DNA of 64,000 bases from Mariprofundus sp. (GCA_021772775.1 JAJFLH010000040.1:1-64000); one strand, 5' to 3'. Positions 43,612 through 51,403 are shown, counted from the stretch's first letter. The notes: generated by a model from the letters alone, not told the origin. Program-made: numbers and translations.

Positions 43612-45393
43612 CTATTTTACAATCACATCAATAATTTCTTGAAGGTCAGTCACTCCTTCAGAAACAGTGAAGCCAGCCTCTAACCATTCGGATTCAGTCA
43701 TTTCGCCAAATACTTCCATATTATTTTTAGCCTTGAAGTTCATTTGTTTTACAGCAAGAATCTTTGATTTGATCTCTTCTTTCATATCAGAGTAATTATC
43801 AATAATGAAATCATCCGTCAGAGTAAATTCGTCTCCAAGTACTCTTTGTATTGCATCCCTATGGTAATAATTTTCGATTTCTCTTTTTCTTAGAACTAGG
43901 AACTCACCTCCCATCTCTTCAATATCACTTTTAAGTTGAACTTTGTTTTCTAACTTTGATTCATAGTCAGTTGCACCCTTGTCACTATCTAGGATGAATA
44001 TGAAGTTTCTGTTTATTTTTGAACACAATCTAGCATTGACAAAAAATTCAACTTGATCACCACCACATGGCACAAATAAAATGTCATCGATATTGGTTGT
44101 TGATAACTTGTTTATGGCGCATTGCCAAAAAAGACAATCACCTTTACCTTCTACAAAAATTATTTTTCTATAGTTATCATTAAGTAAGTTGTAATTTGGT
44201 CTAATACCAAGTTCCTGAATAACAACATCCAATATGTAATTTTCATTTTCATAGTTGAAATATTTAGATAACCCATCTTGTTTTTTAACAACAACTATAT
44301 TGGTGCTTTCTGTTGCTCCAGCAAAAACTGGAGAATGTGTAGTTATTAAAAACTGGCTATCATCAGCAAGATTTAGGATTGATTCGAGAAGTTCATATTG
44401 CAATTCAGGATGTAAGAAAGTTTCAGGCTCTTCGATTCCGAATATAGTATTACCGTTAGAGTTTTTTTGAGCTAAATATTCAAAATATGCAACCATTAAA
44501 AGTCTTTTGAAACCTGTACCTTTGTGTGATATTGGTATATCAAATGACTCAGATTGAAATTTTAAACCTATATCGAATTTTACTAGGTTTTTCCAGTTAC
44601 AGTTTACTTGAGGCTTGATTTCTTCTAAGTCTGGAACATTCTTTTTCATCAAGTTAGCAATGATAGTAAACTCAGTGTCCAGATCACTTTGTACATTGCT
44701 TTCAATTTGGTCAGTTAAAGCTCTATTATCTTCCAGTGATTTTGTGGCTATTGGTTTAAATTGATTTTGAAATTCTGTGGCTCCAACGTTTAAATCCTGC
44801 TCGGCATCGAATAGAAAATAATCAGGGATCTTAATGTCTGGATATTGTTTAGATATATTTTTTAAATATTCATCTGCAAGATATGTGTTTAACGATTTTT
44901 GATAACCCTCAGTATTTTCTTGGATTTTAATTATTTTTGATAGATTTGTAACGCCTCTTCCTGACCTTGAGTAATCAACTTCTAAAGTGTCTAGATACCC
45001 GTTTATTTCAGCTTCTTTTACCCCCCAACAATTCTGTATGTTTTCTTGTACGAAGTCATTGCACGTATAGAGTGCTTCTTTTTTGAGCTTTCCTGCAGGA
45101 GTGAATGAATATTGTTTTGTGATACAAATAAAGCCCTCATTGTCTAGAGCAAGTGGGCTAATACCTTCACTGGGAATAAATCTAATTTTGATTGATGTTT
45201 TAGCTTCGTCTGGGATTCCTTTGTAAACATCATGTGTCGTGAACTTGTCATTAAAGAATGCATCAAGCGATTTGAGAATTGTAGATTTCCCGTTATCATT
45301 CTTCCCTACAAATGTGTTCACACTACCAAACTTTAAATTTTCTAAATGTTCTATTCCTCGATAATAAGAAATAGAAATATCATATATTTTCAT
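43612..45393 (-). CDS. OLD-like AAA ATPase with TOPRIM nuclease domain (cassette 3)
   Basis: The 593-residue protein has an ABC/SMC-type ATPase with Walker A FVGKNDNGKSTILKSLDAF (about residues 28-46), signature-like ISHKGTGFKRLLMVAYFEYL and Walker B FGIEEPETFLHPELQ. A TOPRIM domain (about 405-500) has IFVEGKGDCLFW and FIFILDSDKGA (the Glu and DxD metal motifs). This is the overcoming-lysogenization-defect (OLD) nuclease layout, shared by anti-phage proteins such as the Gabija A subunit. No GajB/UvrD-like helicase is encoded beside it, so single-gene (class 1) OLD action is more likely. Function in defence is inferred. Confidence 0.82.
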   Translation of the reverse strand: MKIYDISISYYRGIEHLENLKFGSVNTFVGKNDNGKSTILKSLDAFFNDKFTTHDVYKGIPDEAKTSIKIRFIPSEGISPLALDNEGFICITKQYSFTPAGKLKKEALYTCNDFVQENIQNCWGVKEAEINGYLDTLEVDYSRSGRGVTNLSKIIKIQENTEGYQKSLNTYLADEYLKNISKQYPDIKIPDYFLFDAEQDLNVGATEFQNQFKPIATKSLEDNRALTDQIESNVQSDLDTEFTIIANLMKKNVPDLEEIKPQVNCNWKNLVKFDIGLKFQSESFDIPISHKGTGFKRLLMVAYFEYLAQKNSNGNTIFGIEEPETFLHPELQYELLESILNLADDSQFLITTHSPVFAGATESTNIVVVKKQDGLSKYFNYENENYILDVVIQELGIRPNYNLLNDNYRKIIFVEGKGDCLFWQCAINKLSTTNIDDILFVPCGGDQVEFFVNARLCSKINRNFIFILDSDKGATDYESKLENKVQLKSDIEEMGGEFLVLRKREIENYYHRDAIQRVLGDEFTLTDDFIIDNYSDMKEEIKSKILAVKQMNFKAKNNMEVFGEMTESEWLEAGFTVSEGVTDLQEIIDVIVK

Positions 45394-45425
45394 TAAACAT
45401 CCTATCTATATGATTTGCACTGAGG

Positions 45426-45523
45426 CTTATAACGCCTTGCTCAGCGGCAATTTAAAGTGGCACGTTTTTGCGAAAGCAAAAAAAGTGACGCTTTAAATTG
45501 TCCGCTGGAGCTATTTGTTATAT
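45426..45523 (-). repeat. attC site 2
   Basis: R' side CTTATAACGCC and R'' side TTGTTATATC enclose long arms, CAGCGGCAATTTAAAG and CTTTAAATTGTCCGCTG. The arms pair with one extrahelical T, as in bona fide attC sites. The hairpin tip contains TTTTTGC-gaaa-GCAAAAA. Length is 98 bp. It is the clearest attC by structure in this window. Confidence 0.92.
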
Positions 45524-45526
45524 CTT

Positions 45527-46327
45527 TTATTCCTCATTCTCCGACATTAATCGAATTTCATCGTCGGTAATTCCATCTCTTCCAACTAACTTATAATGTC
45601 GTTCGTCAACAACTGATAAATGAAAAACATCATTGCTTTCCTCTACGGCTAGCTCAAGGATTGCAACATCATTTTCAGACAAAAACTGTAATGCAATTGG
45701 TTTACAAATAGCATTTGGGTATCGTGCCTTGCAAAACTCAATATCTTGCATAACTTGAACGATTCCAAATCTATCTCCAGGTGATTTAGCTTGGCAAGGT
45801 ATTACAAAATGAGTGCCTTTTTTATTTATGCCAAGGTATACCTCATCAATTTCAATCTGACCAACATTTTGAATTGTAGTTCTAAGGTGGTTTTGAATTG
45901 AATAACAGGTTAAGCCTGAAAAAAGATCTACAAGGCGGTTATATCTAACTTTGGTAAGTAGTGCCTGTTCATCGGTTCCAGGAGCATAGCGTTTTACAAT
46001 TTCAGGAGTTGAATCAGGCACTTTAATTCTTTGCCTGTTATTTGTAGGTTCAATTTTTCCGGGTGCGGCTAACCTGAATTCATAGGAGCCAATTCCTGTT
46101 CCTGTAATTATCCATTCAGAATCAACAGGACACTTTTCCTTAATATTATTTGGTAACTCTTTACGAAACCTATATGAATAAGGTACATCACCTAGATTTT
46201 TAATACGAGCAATGCCAAGGTCATCACATGCTTCAGATAATTCATCTCTATCAAAAGAAACCTTAATTGCTCCTTCACTGTAATTTCTGAAGAAAACTCT
46301 TACAATTACATCGTCATACTTACTCAT
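45527..46327 (-). CDS. Probable type II restriction endonuclease (cassette 2)
   Basis: The 266-residue protein overlaps the stop of the C5 methyltransferase gene by four bases (ATGA). It contains a PD-(D/E)xK-like core: QIEIDEVYLGINKKGTHFVI followed by PCQAK (about residues 160-183). The Asp/Glu and QxK residues could coordinate metal. I do not recognise a named enzyme or recognition site. Because it is paired with a methyltransferase in one cassette, a restriction enzyme is the simplest reading. Confidence 0.72.
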   Translation of the reverse strand: MSKYDDVIVRVFFRNYSEGAIKVSFDRDELSEACDDLGIARIKNLGDVPYSYRFRKELPNNIKEKCPVDSEWIITGTGIGSYEFRLAAPGKIEPTNNRQRIKVPDSTPEIVKRYAPGTDEQALLTKVRYNRLVDLFSGLTCYSIQNHLRTTIQNVGQIEIDEVYLGINKKGTHFVIPCQAKSPGDRFGIVQVMQDIEFCKARYPNAICKPIALQFLSENDVAILELAVEESNDVFHLSVVDERHYKLVGRDGITDDEIRLMSENEE

Positions 46328-47631
46328 GCTGCTTCCTTGTTTAATCTTTTTCTTTTAGGGATCACATCATCAGGAATATCCCAGTATTTTGAAGCTTGAC
46401 CCATATTATAATTTAATAGCTCTTCCTTTTGCGGGTTCAGAATGTAGGTTTCAAACTTATTCGGGTTAAGGTTCATGGCTTTAATAATTTGACATCCTAA
46501 AGATTTTGAAAGAAAAGGTATCACTGCGTTTCCAATTTCTCTGAATCCATGCCAAATTGTATTGTGAAAACGAAACCAATCAGGAAAAGAATGCAACCTA
46601 GCTGCCTCTCGAACTGTTATACACCTAGGAACTGAATAGTGTATTGGTCTAGGCGCAGTAAATGCACCTTTATCACTAGCAGTTCCAGCTCTCAATGTAT
46701 TGCACTGTCCGTTGTCTGCTAGTTTAAAGAATCTACTTATTTTTTCAACAGTTCCAGTAGGAGTGTTTTCAAACCTATTTATAGATTTTTCAGTATGTTT
46801 TGAACCAATATGGCCGTAAACAATATTCGAAACTTGTCTGGTGTGTGTAAGTGAAAACTCACCACTAGGCTTTAAAGAAAAACTATTTCTTAAGCCTGAA
46901 TAATCAAGTTGCAATGAATCTATACCTTGATCGCCCTCTGTATAAGCTTCATGAGCACCAAGATCACTTATGGCTTCGCTACAAGTTGATAGTTGCTTCA
47001 ATCCAATATCAAACAACGAAGGCTCATTTGATTCAAGTTGGCTATGTGTTTGTGAAGGATAAGTTGCTTGTTTTACATCTAACCTCGAACCAATAATAAT
47101 AAGCCTTTTTCTCTTTTGTGGCGCTCCAAAAAGTGATGCGTCGAGAATTGAAATAGGTTTCTCTATGGAATAACCCATATTTTCAAACTCTACGATCAAC
47201 TCTTCTAAAAACTTTATATGCTTTCCAGATGCTATCCCTGGAACATTTTCAAATAAGAAATATTTAGGCTTAATTTTTTTAATCATACGTACATATTCAA
47301 ATACCAATGAATTTCTAGGATCATCAAGCTGTCTTTTTCCTATATGAGAAAACCCTTGGCATGGTGGGCCACCTGCTACTAAATCTATATCACGAGAAAA
47401 CCCTTTAGCTTCTACAGCCTGAAGAAGTTCTTCAGAGGTTAACTTTGAAATATCTTTGCAAATACTCGCGCTGTAGGGGAAATTAAAGTGGTGAACTAAT
47501 GTATGTATAGCATCAAATTCTACAGCTGCGGCAATGTCAAACCCAGCCGCTTCTAAGCCAAGAGACATTCCACCACAGCCAGAAAAAAGATCAATTGCGA
47601 CAGGTCGTTTCATTTTTTTACCCAAATTCAT
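46324..47631 (-). CDS. DNA (cytosine-5-)-methyltransferase (cassette 2)
   Basis: The 435-residue enzyme has motif I AIDLFSGCGGMSLGLEAAGF (about residues 12-31) and motif IV GGPPCQGF with catalytic Cys91. It also has motif VI FLFENVPGI, motif VIII GAPQKRKRLIIIGSR, and motifs IX-X ITVREAARLHSFPDWF and REIGNAVIPFLSKSLG. The target-recognition region lies between VIII and IX (about 200-310) and its site cannot be predicted. It is cotranscribed with the probable nuclease, protecting host DNA. The start could be M1 or M7 (MKRPVAIDL). Confidence 0.92.
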   Translation of the reverse strand: MNLGKKMKRPVAIDLFSGCGGMSLGLEAAGFDIAAAVEFDAIHTLVHHFNFPYSASICKDISKLTSEELLQAVEAKGFSRDIDLVAGGPPCQGFSHIGKRQLDDPRNSLVFEYVRMIKKIKPKYFLFENVPGIASGKHIKFLEELIVEFENMGYSIEKPISILDASLFGAPQKRKRLIIIGSRLDVKQATYPSQTHSQLESNEPSLFDIGLKQLSTCSEAISDLGAHEAYTEGDQGIDSLQLDYSGLRNSFSLKPSGEFSLTHTRQVSNIVYGHIGSKHTEKSINRFENTPTGTVEKISRFFKLADNGQCNTLRAGTASDKGAFTAPRPIHYSVPRCITVREAARLHSFPDWFRFHNTIWHGFREIGNAVIPFLSKSLGCQIIKAMNLNPNKFETYILNPQKEELLNYNMGQASKYWDIPDDVIPKRKRLNKEAA

Positions 47632-47674
47632 TCATTGTACTAAATTCTCGATAATAGCTGGTGTTTTTCTTTTG

Positions 47675-47762
47675 ATATAACGTCGCAAATCACCGGCGGA
47701 AAAAAGCAGAGCGACGAAGGAGCGGCGCTTTTTGCCGTCCGAGTGTATTTGCCTTGTTATAC
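47675..47762 (-). repeat. attC site 1
   Basis: The R' side ATATAAC lies at 47675-47681, and the R'' side GTTATAC at 47756-47762. The arms GTCGCAAAT and ATTTGCC pair, and CCGGCGG-AAAAAAGC faces GCGCTTTTTGCCG. It is nearly identical to site 5 over most of its length. Length is 88 bp. It abuts the stop of the GIY-YIG gene. Confidence 0.92.
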
Positions 47763-47767
47763 CTTGT

Positions 47768-48592
47768 TTAGTTTTTGTTGTAGCCAAATTTACCTCTCGA
47801 AAGAAATACCTCTTTCCAGTAGCTTTCTCTTTCAATTATTACTTTGTCATCTGCTTTCATAGGACGATACTCAAGTAACGATAACCTGAAATTATTTTTT
47901 GCATAATCAAAGCCCTCTGTTTTGATTAGTTTGGTAAGTTCATCATTCCAGCCATGCCCTGTACCAATATAGCAACTCCACCTAGACCAAATACCGGAGT
48001 CACCGTAAGCAGAGCCAATATACTTTTTACCATTTAATTTGTCTGTGATTACATAAACACCTTTCACATTTTTTAATGCCGCCTTCCAGTCTGCATTTTC
48101 ATTTTTAAATATTGGTGTCAATATATTGAAATCATGATTTATGTTTTCATATCCAGGAAACACTTCTCCCGAATAAGGCTGCCTCAGTATTTCTGAGACT
48201 TTCATTTTATCTAAATGGTGTTCCAAGTAAAAAGCTCTTCCTCTGGATGGCTTTTCTAATTTTATTTTCAGTCTTCCAATATAGTCAGAATATTCTATTA
48301 ATTCCTTTATTTCATAGCTGTGGCTATTAGGAACATTATTTCTCTTAATGACTTCATAGATACCCCCAAACAACCACATGTTATTTTCAGGGTAAAAGTC
48401 TATCAATGAAAATATATATTTACGGGAAAATTCATTTTTACTATTCCTCCAAGTATTCCAACCAAACCATTCCTTTTTGTCTCTTACATAAACATCAAGG
48501 GGCTGGTCACCACCATTCCAACGGGCAGCATGAAATTTGTATTTATTTGGTTCTTCAATACTGATGATTTTGGTGATTGGAATATGGCTCAT
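47768..48592 (-). CDS. GIY-YIG nuclease-domain protein (cassette 1)
   Basis: The 274-residue protein has a C-terminal GIY-YIG domain (about residues 168-265). It contains GVYVITDKLNGKKYIGSAYG (the GVY...YIG pair), then SRWSCYIGTGHG and a catalytic Glu candidate in IIERESYWK. The N-terminal 165 residues form a separate domain that I do not recognise (YKFHAARWNGGDQPLDVYV). AAGGA precedes the ATG, which starts about 20 bases from the attI junction. As the first cassette it should be the best expressed. It is a likely restriction or defence nuclease, but the target is unknown. Confidence 0.82.
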   Translation of the reverse strand: MSHIPITKIISIEEPNKYKFHAARWNGGDQPLDVYVRDKKEWFGWNTWRNSKNEFSRKYIFSLIDFYPENNMWLFGGIYEVIKRNNVPNSHSYEIKELIEYSDYIGRLKIKLEKPSRGRAFYLEHHLDKMKVSEILRQPYSGEVFPGYENINHDFNILTPIFKNENADWKAALKNVKGVYVITDKLNGKKYIGSAYGDSGIWSRWSCYIGTGHGWNDELTKLIKTEGFDYAKNNFRLSLLEYRPMKADDKVIIERESYWKEVFLSRGKFGYNKN

Positions 48593-48608
48593 TCATGCTT
48601 CCTTTTGG

Positions 48609-48679
48609 GTATAACAAGCTGAATAGGAGTAATCAAAGTTCCTCATTATTAACTCCTATAGGTGGACATTATTTCCACC
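48609..48679. repeat. attI-side recombination junction of the integron
   Basis: GTATAAC at 48609-48615 reads GTTATAC on the minus strand, identical to the R boxes of the attC sites. It marks the boundary between the first cassette and the attI region. Between it and intI lie a repeated AATAGGAG (48621-48628, 48708-48715), its inverted form ACTCCTAT (48651-48658) and an inverted repeat GGTGGA/TCCACC. Integrase-binding repeats are expected here, but I cannot define them exactly. Confidence 0.7.
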
Positions 48680-48691
48680 ATATTGCATATT
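48661..48691 (+). promoter_or_regulatory. Candidate intI promoter with overlapping operator-like repeat
   Basis: TGGACA (48663-48668) and CATATT (48686-48691) are 17 bases apart. The inverted repeat GGTGGA-cattatt-TCCACC (48661-48679) covers the -35 box and spacer. A repressor bound there would block intI. It does not match the Gram-negative CTGT-N8-ACAG LexA box. Confidence 0.5.
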
Positions 48692-48719
48692 GAGGTTTTA
48701 AAATGGAATAGGAGATACG

Positions 48720-49736
48720 ATGCCTACATATCCATCCAAGGTCAAGCCAGAACATACCTTTCGGCCTCATGCTGCTCGTCTGATGGATCAGGTGAGTGAA
48801 GTTATGCGCTATTATCATTATGGGCGGCGTACTGAAGAGGCCTATTCGTACTGGATTAAAGATTTTATACTTTTTCATCACAAGCGGCATCCTAAAGATA
48901 TGGGGAAATTGGAAGTAGAGTCTTATTTGAGCCATTTGGCGGTGAATAGGAAGGTGGCATCATCAACGCAAAATCAGGCATTTAATGCACTCCTTTTTTT
49001 GTACAATAGTGTTCTTCATCTACCTTTTTCTGATGATGTTGATGCAATCCGTTCGAAAAGAGCGCCGCGCCTGCCTGTTGTTTTAAGTCAAAAGGAAGTG
49101 AACCGCCTTTTCCATGCAATGAAAGGGGAGACGTTATTGATGGCGCGTATCATGTATAGCGGTGGCTTGCGCTTGAATGAACTGCTTCATCTGCGGGTTC
49201 AAGACATTGATTTTGATTATGGATTTTTAACGATTCATGCAGGTAAGGGAGATAAAGATCGTAGCACCTTGCTAGCGACTTCTTTGTATGACGACTTAAA
49301 AGCACATTTAGATGCAGTTCGAACTCTGTTTAATCTTGATGTTGAACAAGGTGTTGTAAATGTCTGGCTGCCAGGAGCTTTGGCAAGGAAGTATCCGAAT
49401 GCTTCAAAGTCATGGGAGTGGCAGTTTGTCTTTCCATCCAAAGTGCTATCAAAAGACCCTGAAAATGGAGAGCTGCGCCGTCATCATGTGAATCAATCCA
49501 ATTTACAAAAAGCAATAAAGAGGGCGAAAGAAAAAGCAGATATTAATAAACGCGTAACATCACATACTCTGCGCCACTCTTTTGCCACACACTTGCTTGA
49601 ATCAGGTACTAATATTCGTGTGGTGCAAAAGTTGCTTGGCCATGCCGATGTAAAAACTACGGAGATTTACACACATGTGCTGCAACAGAATCTTGGCGCA
49701 GTTATAAGTCCACTTGATTGTTTAGAGGAGTCCTGA
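48720..49736 (+). CDS. intI: Integron integrase (IntI-type tyrosine recombinase)
   Basis: The 338-residue tyrosine recombinase catalyses attI x attC and attC x attC recombination. The catalytic residues are R151 (SGGLRLNELL), H282 and R285 (HTLRHSF), H308 (LLGHADVKTTEIYTH) and the nucleophile Y317. The integron-specific extra segment ARKYPNASKSWEWQFVFPS lies around residues 223-241 and separates IntI from XerCD. The N-terminal half has the core-binding domain (MRYYHYGRRTEEAYSYWIKDF). AATAGGAG precedes the ATG. The stop is 3 bases before a methyltransferase gene, and cassettes run the other way from attI. Confidence 0.95.
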   Translation: MPTYPSKVKPEHTFRPHAARLMDQVSEVMRYYHYGRRTEEAYSYWIKDFILFHHKRHPKDMGKLEVESYLSHLAVNRKVASSTQNQAFNALLFLYNSVLHLPFSDDVDAIRSKRAPRLPVVLSQKEVNRLFHAMKGETLLMARIMYSGGLRLNELLHLRVQDIDFDYGFLTIHAGKGDKDRSTLLATSLYDDLKAHLDAVRTLFNLDVEQGVVNVWLPGALARKYPNASKSWEWQFVFPSKVLSKDPENGELRRHHVNQSNLQKAIKRAKEKADINKRVTSHTLRHSFATHLLESGTNIRVVQKLLGHADVKTTEIYTHVLQQNLGAVISPLDCLEES

Positions 49737-49739
49737 GGG

Positions 49740-50339
49740 ATGAAAAAAGAACAACGAAAACGTATTGTAGATAGGCATCGCGATAGCCTTACGCGCCATG
49801 GTCATCATCCCAATGCGCTCTATTGGAGCAGCAAAAAGATTCAGGATATTCGTTTTCGGGTACTCTCAGAGATTGGCCTTGAGGCGGGGGATTCTGTACT
49901 TGATGTTGGTTGCGGTTTTGCTGATTTTAAATGCTGGATTGAAGAAGAGGGCAAGGCCGTAGAATTTACCGGTATTGATCTATCGCCTGATCTGATCCGG
50001 GTGGCTGAAGAGAAACATCCTGATGCTAAATTGCTCTGTGGTGAGCTGTTTGACTTTGAGTTGGAATCTCAATCATTTGATTGGGTGACCCTCTCCGGAG
50101 CCATGAATGAGCAGCTGCATGATGAAGGTGTTTACGCCCGTAAAATGATTGCTGCAATGTTTGCCCTGTGTAGAAAGGGCTTGGCATTTAATATGCTGGA
50201 TGCACGAACGCTTAAAGCGCATGACCTACAAAGTGTGGAGCCTCAAGAGATGCTCGATTATTGCCAGAGTTTATGTGCCGATGTGCAGATGCGGGATGAT
50301 TATCTACCCAATGATTTTACCATCTACATGCGCCGATGA
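49740..50339 (+). CDS. SAM methyltransferase coupled to intI, paralogue of 28569-29237
   Basis: The 199-residue Rossmann methyltransferase has motif I VLDVGCGFADFKCWIEEEG (about residues 53-71), FTGIDLSPDLI, and FDWVTLSGAMNEQLHDEGVYA. The N-terminal cap is RDSLTRHGHHPNALYWSSKK. It is homologous over nearly its whole length to the protein at 28569-29237. The ATG lies three bases after the intI stop, and AGAGGAG sits inside the 3' end of intI, so the two are probably cotranscribed and translationally coupled. Substrate and any link to recombination are unknown. Confidence 0.82.
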   Translation: MKKEQRKRIVDRHRDSLTRHGHHPNALYWSSKKIQDIRFRVLSEIGLEAGDSVLDVGCGFADFKCWIEEEGKAVEFTGIDLSPDLIRVAEEKHPDAKLLCGELFDFELESQSFDWVTLSGAMNEQLHDEGVYARKMIAAMFALCRKGLAFNMLDARTLKAHDLQSVEPQEMLDYCQSLCADVQMRDDYLPNDFTIYMRR

Positions 50340-50481
50340 AGGGCTATTATTAGACAGCGATTAAACCCAATATCTTTCCTTGGTGTTCTAAGTACGGGTT
50401 GTATGAAAGCTGTAGAGTGAGTCAGTGATTTAAGTTTCAAGTATCTCTTCCGATAAAGGTTAAATATCTCAAGGAGAGTAG

Positions 50482-50796
50482 ATGCAAGTTAAGGCAAATA
50501 TTAGCGCAATCAGTAATGCCATGAAGTCACAAGAGGTGACTGCGCATAATATTGCCAATGTTAATACGAATGGTTTTACTGCCAGTAGGGCAGTGCAAAG
50601 CGGGGATAAGTTAAATATCAGCCAGGAAGCGCGTGCCGCTATGCAAAACACAGCCGGCCAATCGATGTCTACGACCGACCCAGCCAAGGACATGGTCCAG
50701 ATGAGTGTCAATCAAAGAGCGCTTGAAGCCAATGTAAAAGCCATTCAAACTCAGGATGAGATGAACAAAGCACTCATGGATCTCAATAAAGGCTAA
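50482..50796 (+). CDS. Orphan short flagellar rod/hook-like protein
   Basis: The 104-residue protein has both signature ends of flagellar axial proteins. The N-terminus is ISNAMKSQEVTAHNIANVNT, and the C-terminus is VQMSVNQRALEANVKAIQTQ followed by DEMNKALMDL, with a short Ser/Gln-rich middle. It is shorter than FlgC (about 135). It stands alone, with AAGGAGAG at the start codon and no flagellar gene nearby. It could be a stray rod-like component, a repurposed filament protein or a paralogue of FlgC/FlgB. Confidence 0.75.
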   Translation: MQVKANISAISNAMKSQEVTAHNIANVNTNGFTASRAVQSGDKLNISQEARAAMQNTAGQSMSTTDPAKDMVQMSVNQRALEANVKAIQTQDEMNKALMDLNKG

Positions 50797-51216
50797 CGAG
50801 AGTATTAGACATGCCGCGACTGTTTGTGCTGTGCTGAAGGCTAAATGGTATAGGCAAATGCTATTCATTTCTTTCCCAAAAAAGAAACGAAGAAATTGCC
50901 TGACAATATGCTTCATTCTGCATATTTATAGCTGAATGGGGCGAAAACTTTTTCCGCTTTTTCCCATTCATCAATAAATATACAGGCGCATCTCGGAGCG
51001 GGGGGAAAGACTCAAGCTATCCGGATTCATTTGATATAGCAGGTCTGAAAGGGCAATAAAATCAAAACAAAGCTTTTTAATCCCTCGCTAGCAGCCTGCC
51101 AATCTCGGTTATTTATAGACGGATGAGAGCGGCGGAGCCGTGACCGGCTATACACACTAAGATTCGGAACCCGATAGGGCGGCTGGTTTCGGGCTTACCT
51201 TCTTTGGTATTTTCTT

Positions 51217-51289
51217 GATTCAAAACATCCATCTCTTTCACCCTTCGGGCGCGTTGCAGGCGTCCAATTCGATTATCCTGTCGAATTGT
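51217..51289 (+). repeat. Structured repeat family, copy C
   Basis: This unit of about 73 bp runs from GATTCAAAACATCCATCTC to the end hairpin CAATTCGA-ttatcctg-TCGAATTG (51265-51288). The loop is identical to that of copy B, and the stem is different yet fully paired. CACCCTTCGGGCG forms the middle mini-hairpin. Confidence 0.8.
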
Positions 51290-51368
51290 GGGAAGGCAAG
51301 AAAGTAGGAGTTTACGATCACCAACATAAGCACTCACTGCAACCGTTCAGCCACGCAGGGCATTAAAT

Positions 51369-51395
51369 AAGAACCAATAAGCCCTAGTGGTTCTT
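51369..51395 (-). terminator. Candidate terminator of the murA-his operon
   Basis: On the minus strand AAGAACCA and TGGTTCTT pair around an 11-base loop, and ATTTAAT follows. It starts nine bases after the hisF stop. Confidence 0.6.
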
Positions 51396-51403
51396 GTTAT
51401 GAG

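Larger units (their letters stand above)
38781..49736. mobile_element. Chromosomal integron: intI, attI junction and attC-bounded cassette array
   Basis: An IntI-type integrase (48720-49736, plus strand) and six attC-like sites delimit an array whose cassette genes nearly all lie on the minus strand, facing away from intI. This is the standard integron arrangement. Junctions predicted from the attC R' boxes are about 48614, 47680, 45432, 43554, 40713, 39704 and 38786. They give a 0.93-kb cassette (GIY-YIG), a 2.25-kb cassette (methyltransferase plus nuclease), a 1.88-kb cassette (OLD-like), a 2.84-kb block without clear internal sites, a 1.0-kb cassette (M48) and a 0.92-kb cassette (DUF1499 plus tautomerase). 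Three attC copies are close relatives, as in sedentary integrons. Confidence 0.88.
50797..51403. other. 607-bp intergenic region with hairpin and structured repeat
   Basis: No convincing gene is present. The stretch holds the stem TGAATGGG (50933-50940) pairing with CCCATTCA (50963-50970), extended by GAAAA/TTTTT after a bulge. It also holds the third copy of the structured repeat (51217-51289) and the his terminator (51369-51395). Confidence 0.5.

Noticed and set aside
43612-45393. Gabija system (GajA)
   Set aside because: The ATPase-TOPRIM layout fits, but no GajB/UvrD-like helicase is adjacent, so I call it OLD-like only.
47632-47835. 67-residue minus-strand ORF
   Set aside because: It runs through attC 1 and the end of the GIY-YIG gene, with no ribosome site or family pattern.
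48720-49736. XerC/XerD or a phage integrase
   Set aside because: The extra ARKYPNASKSWEWQFVFPS segment and flanking attC sites point to IntI.
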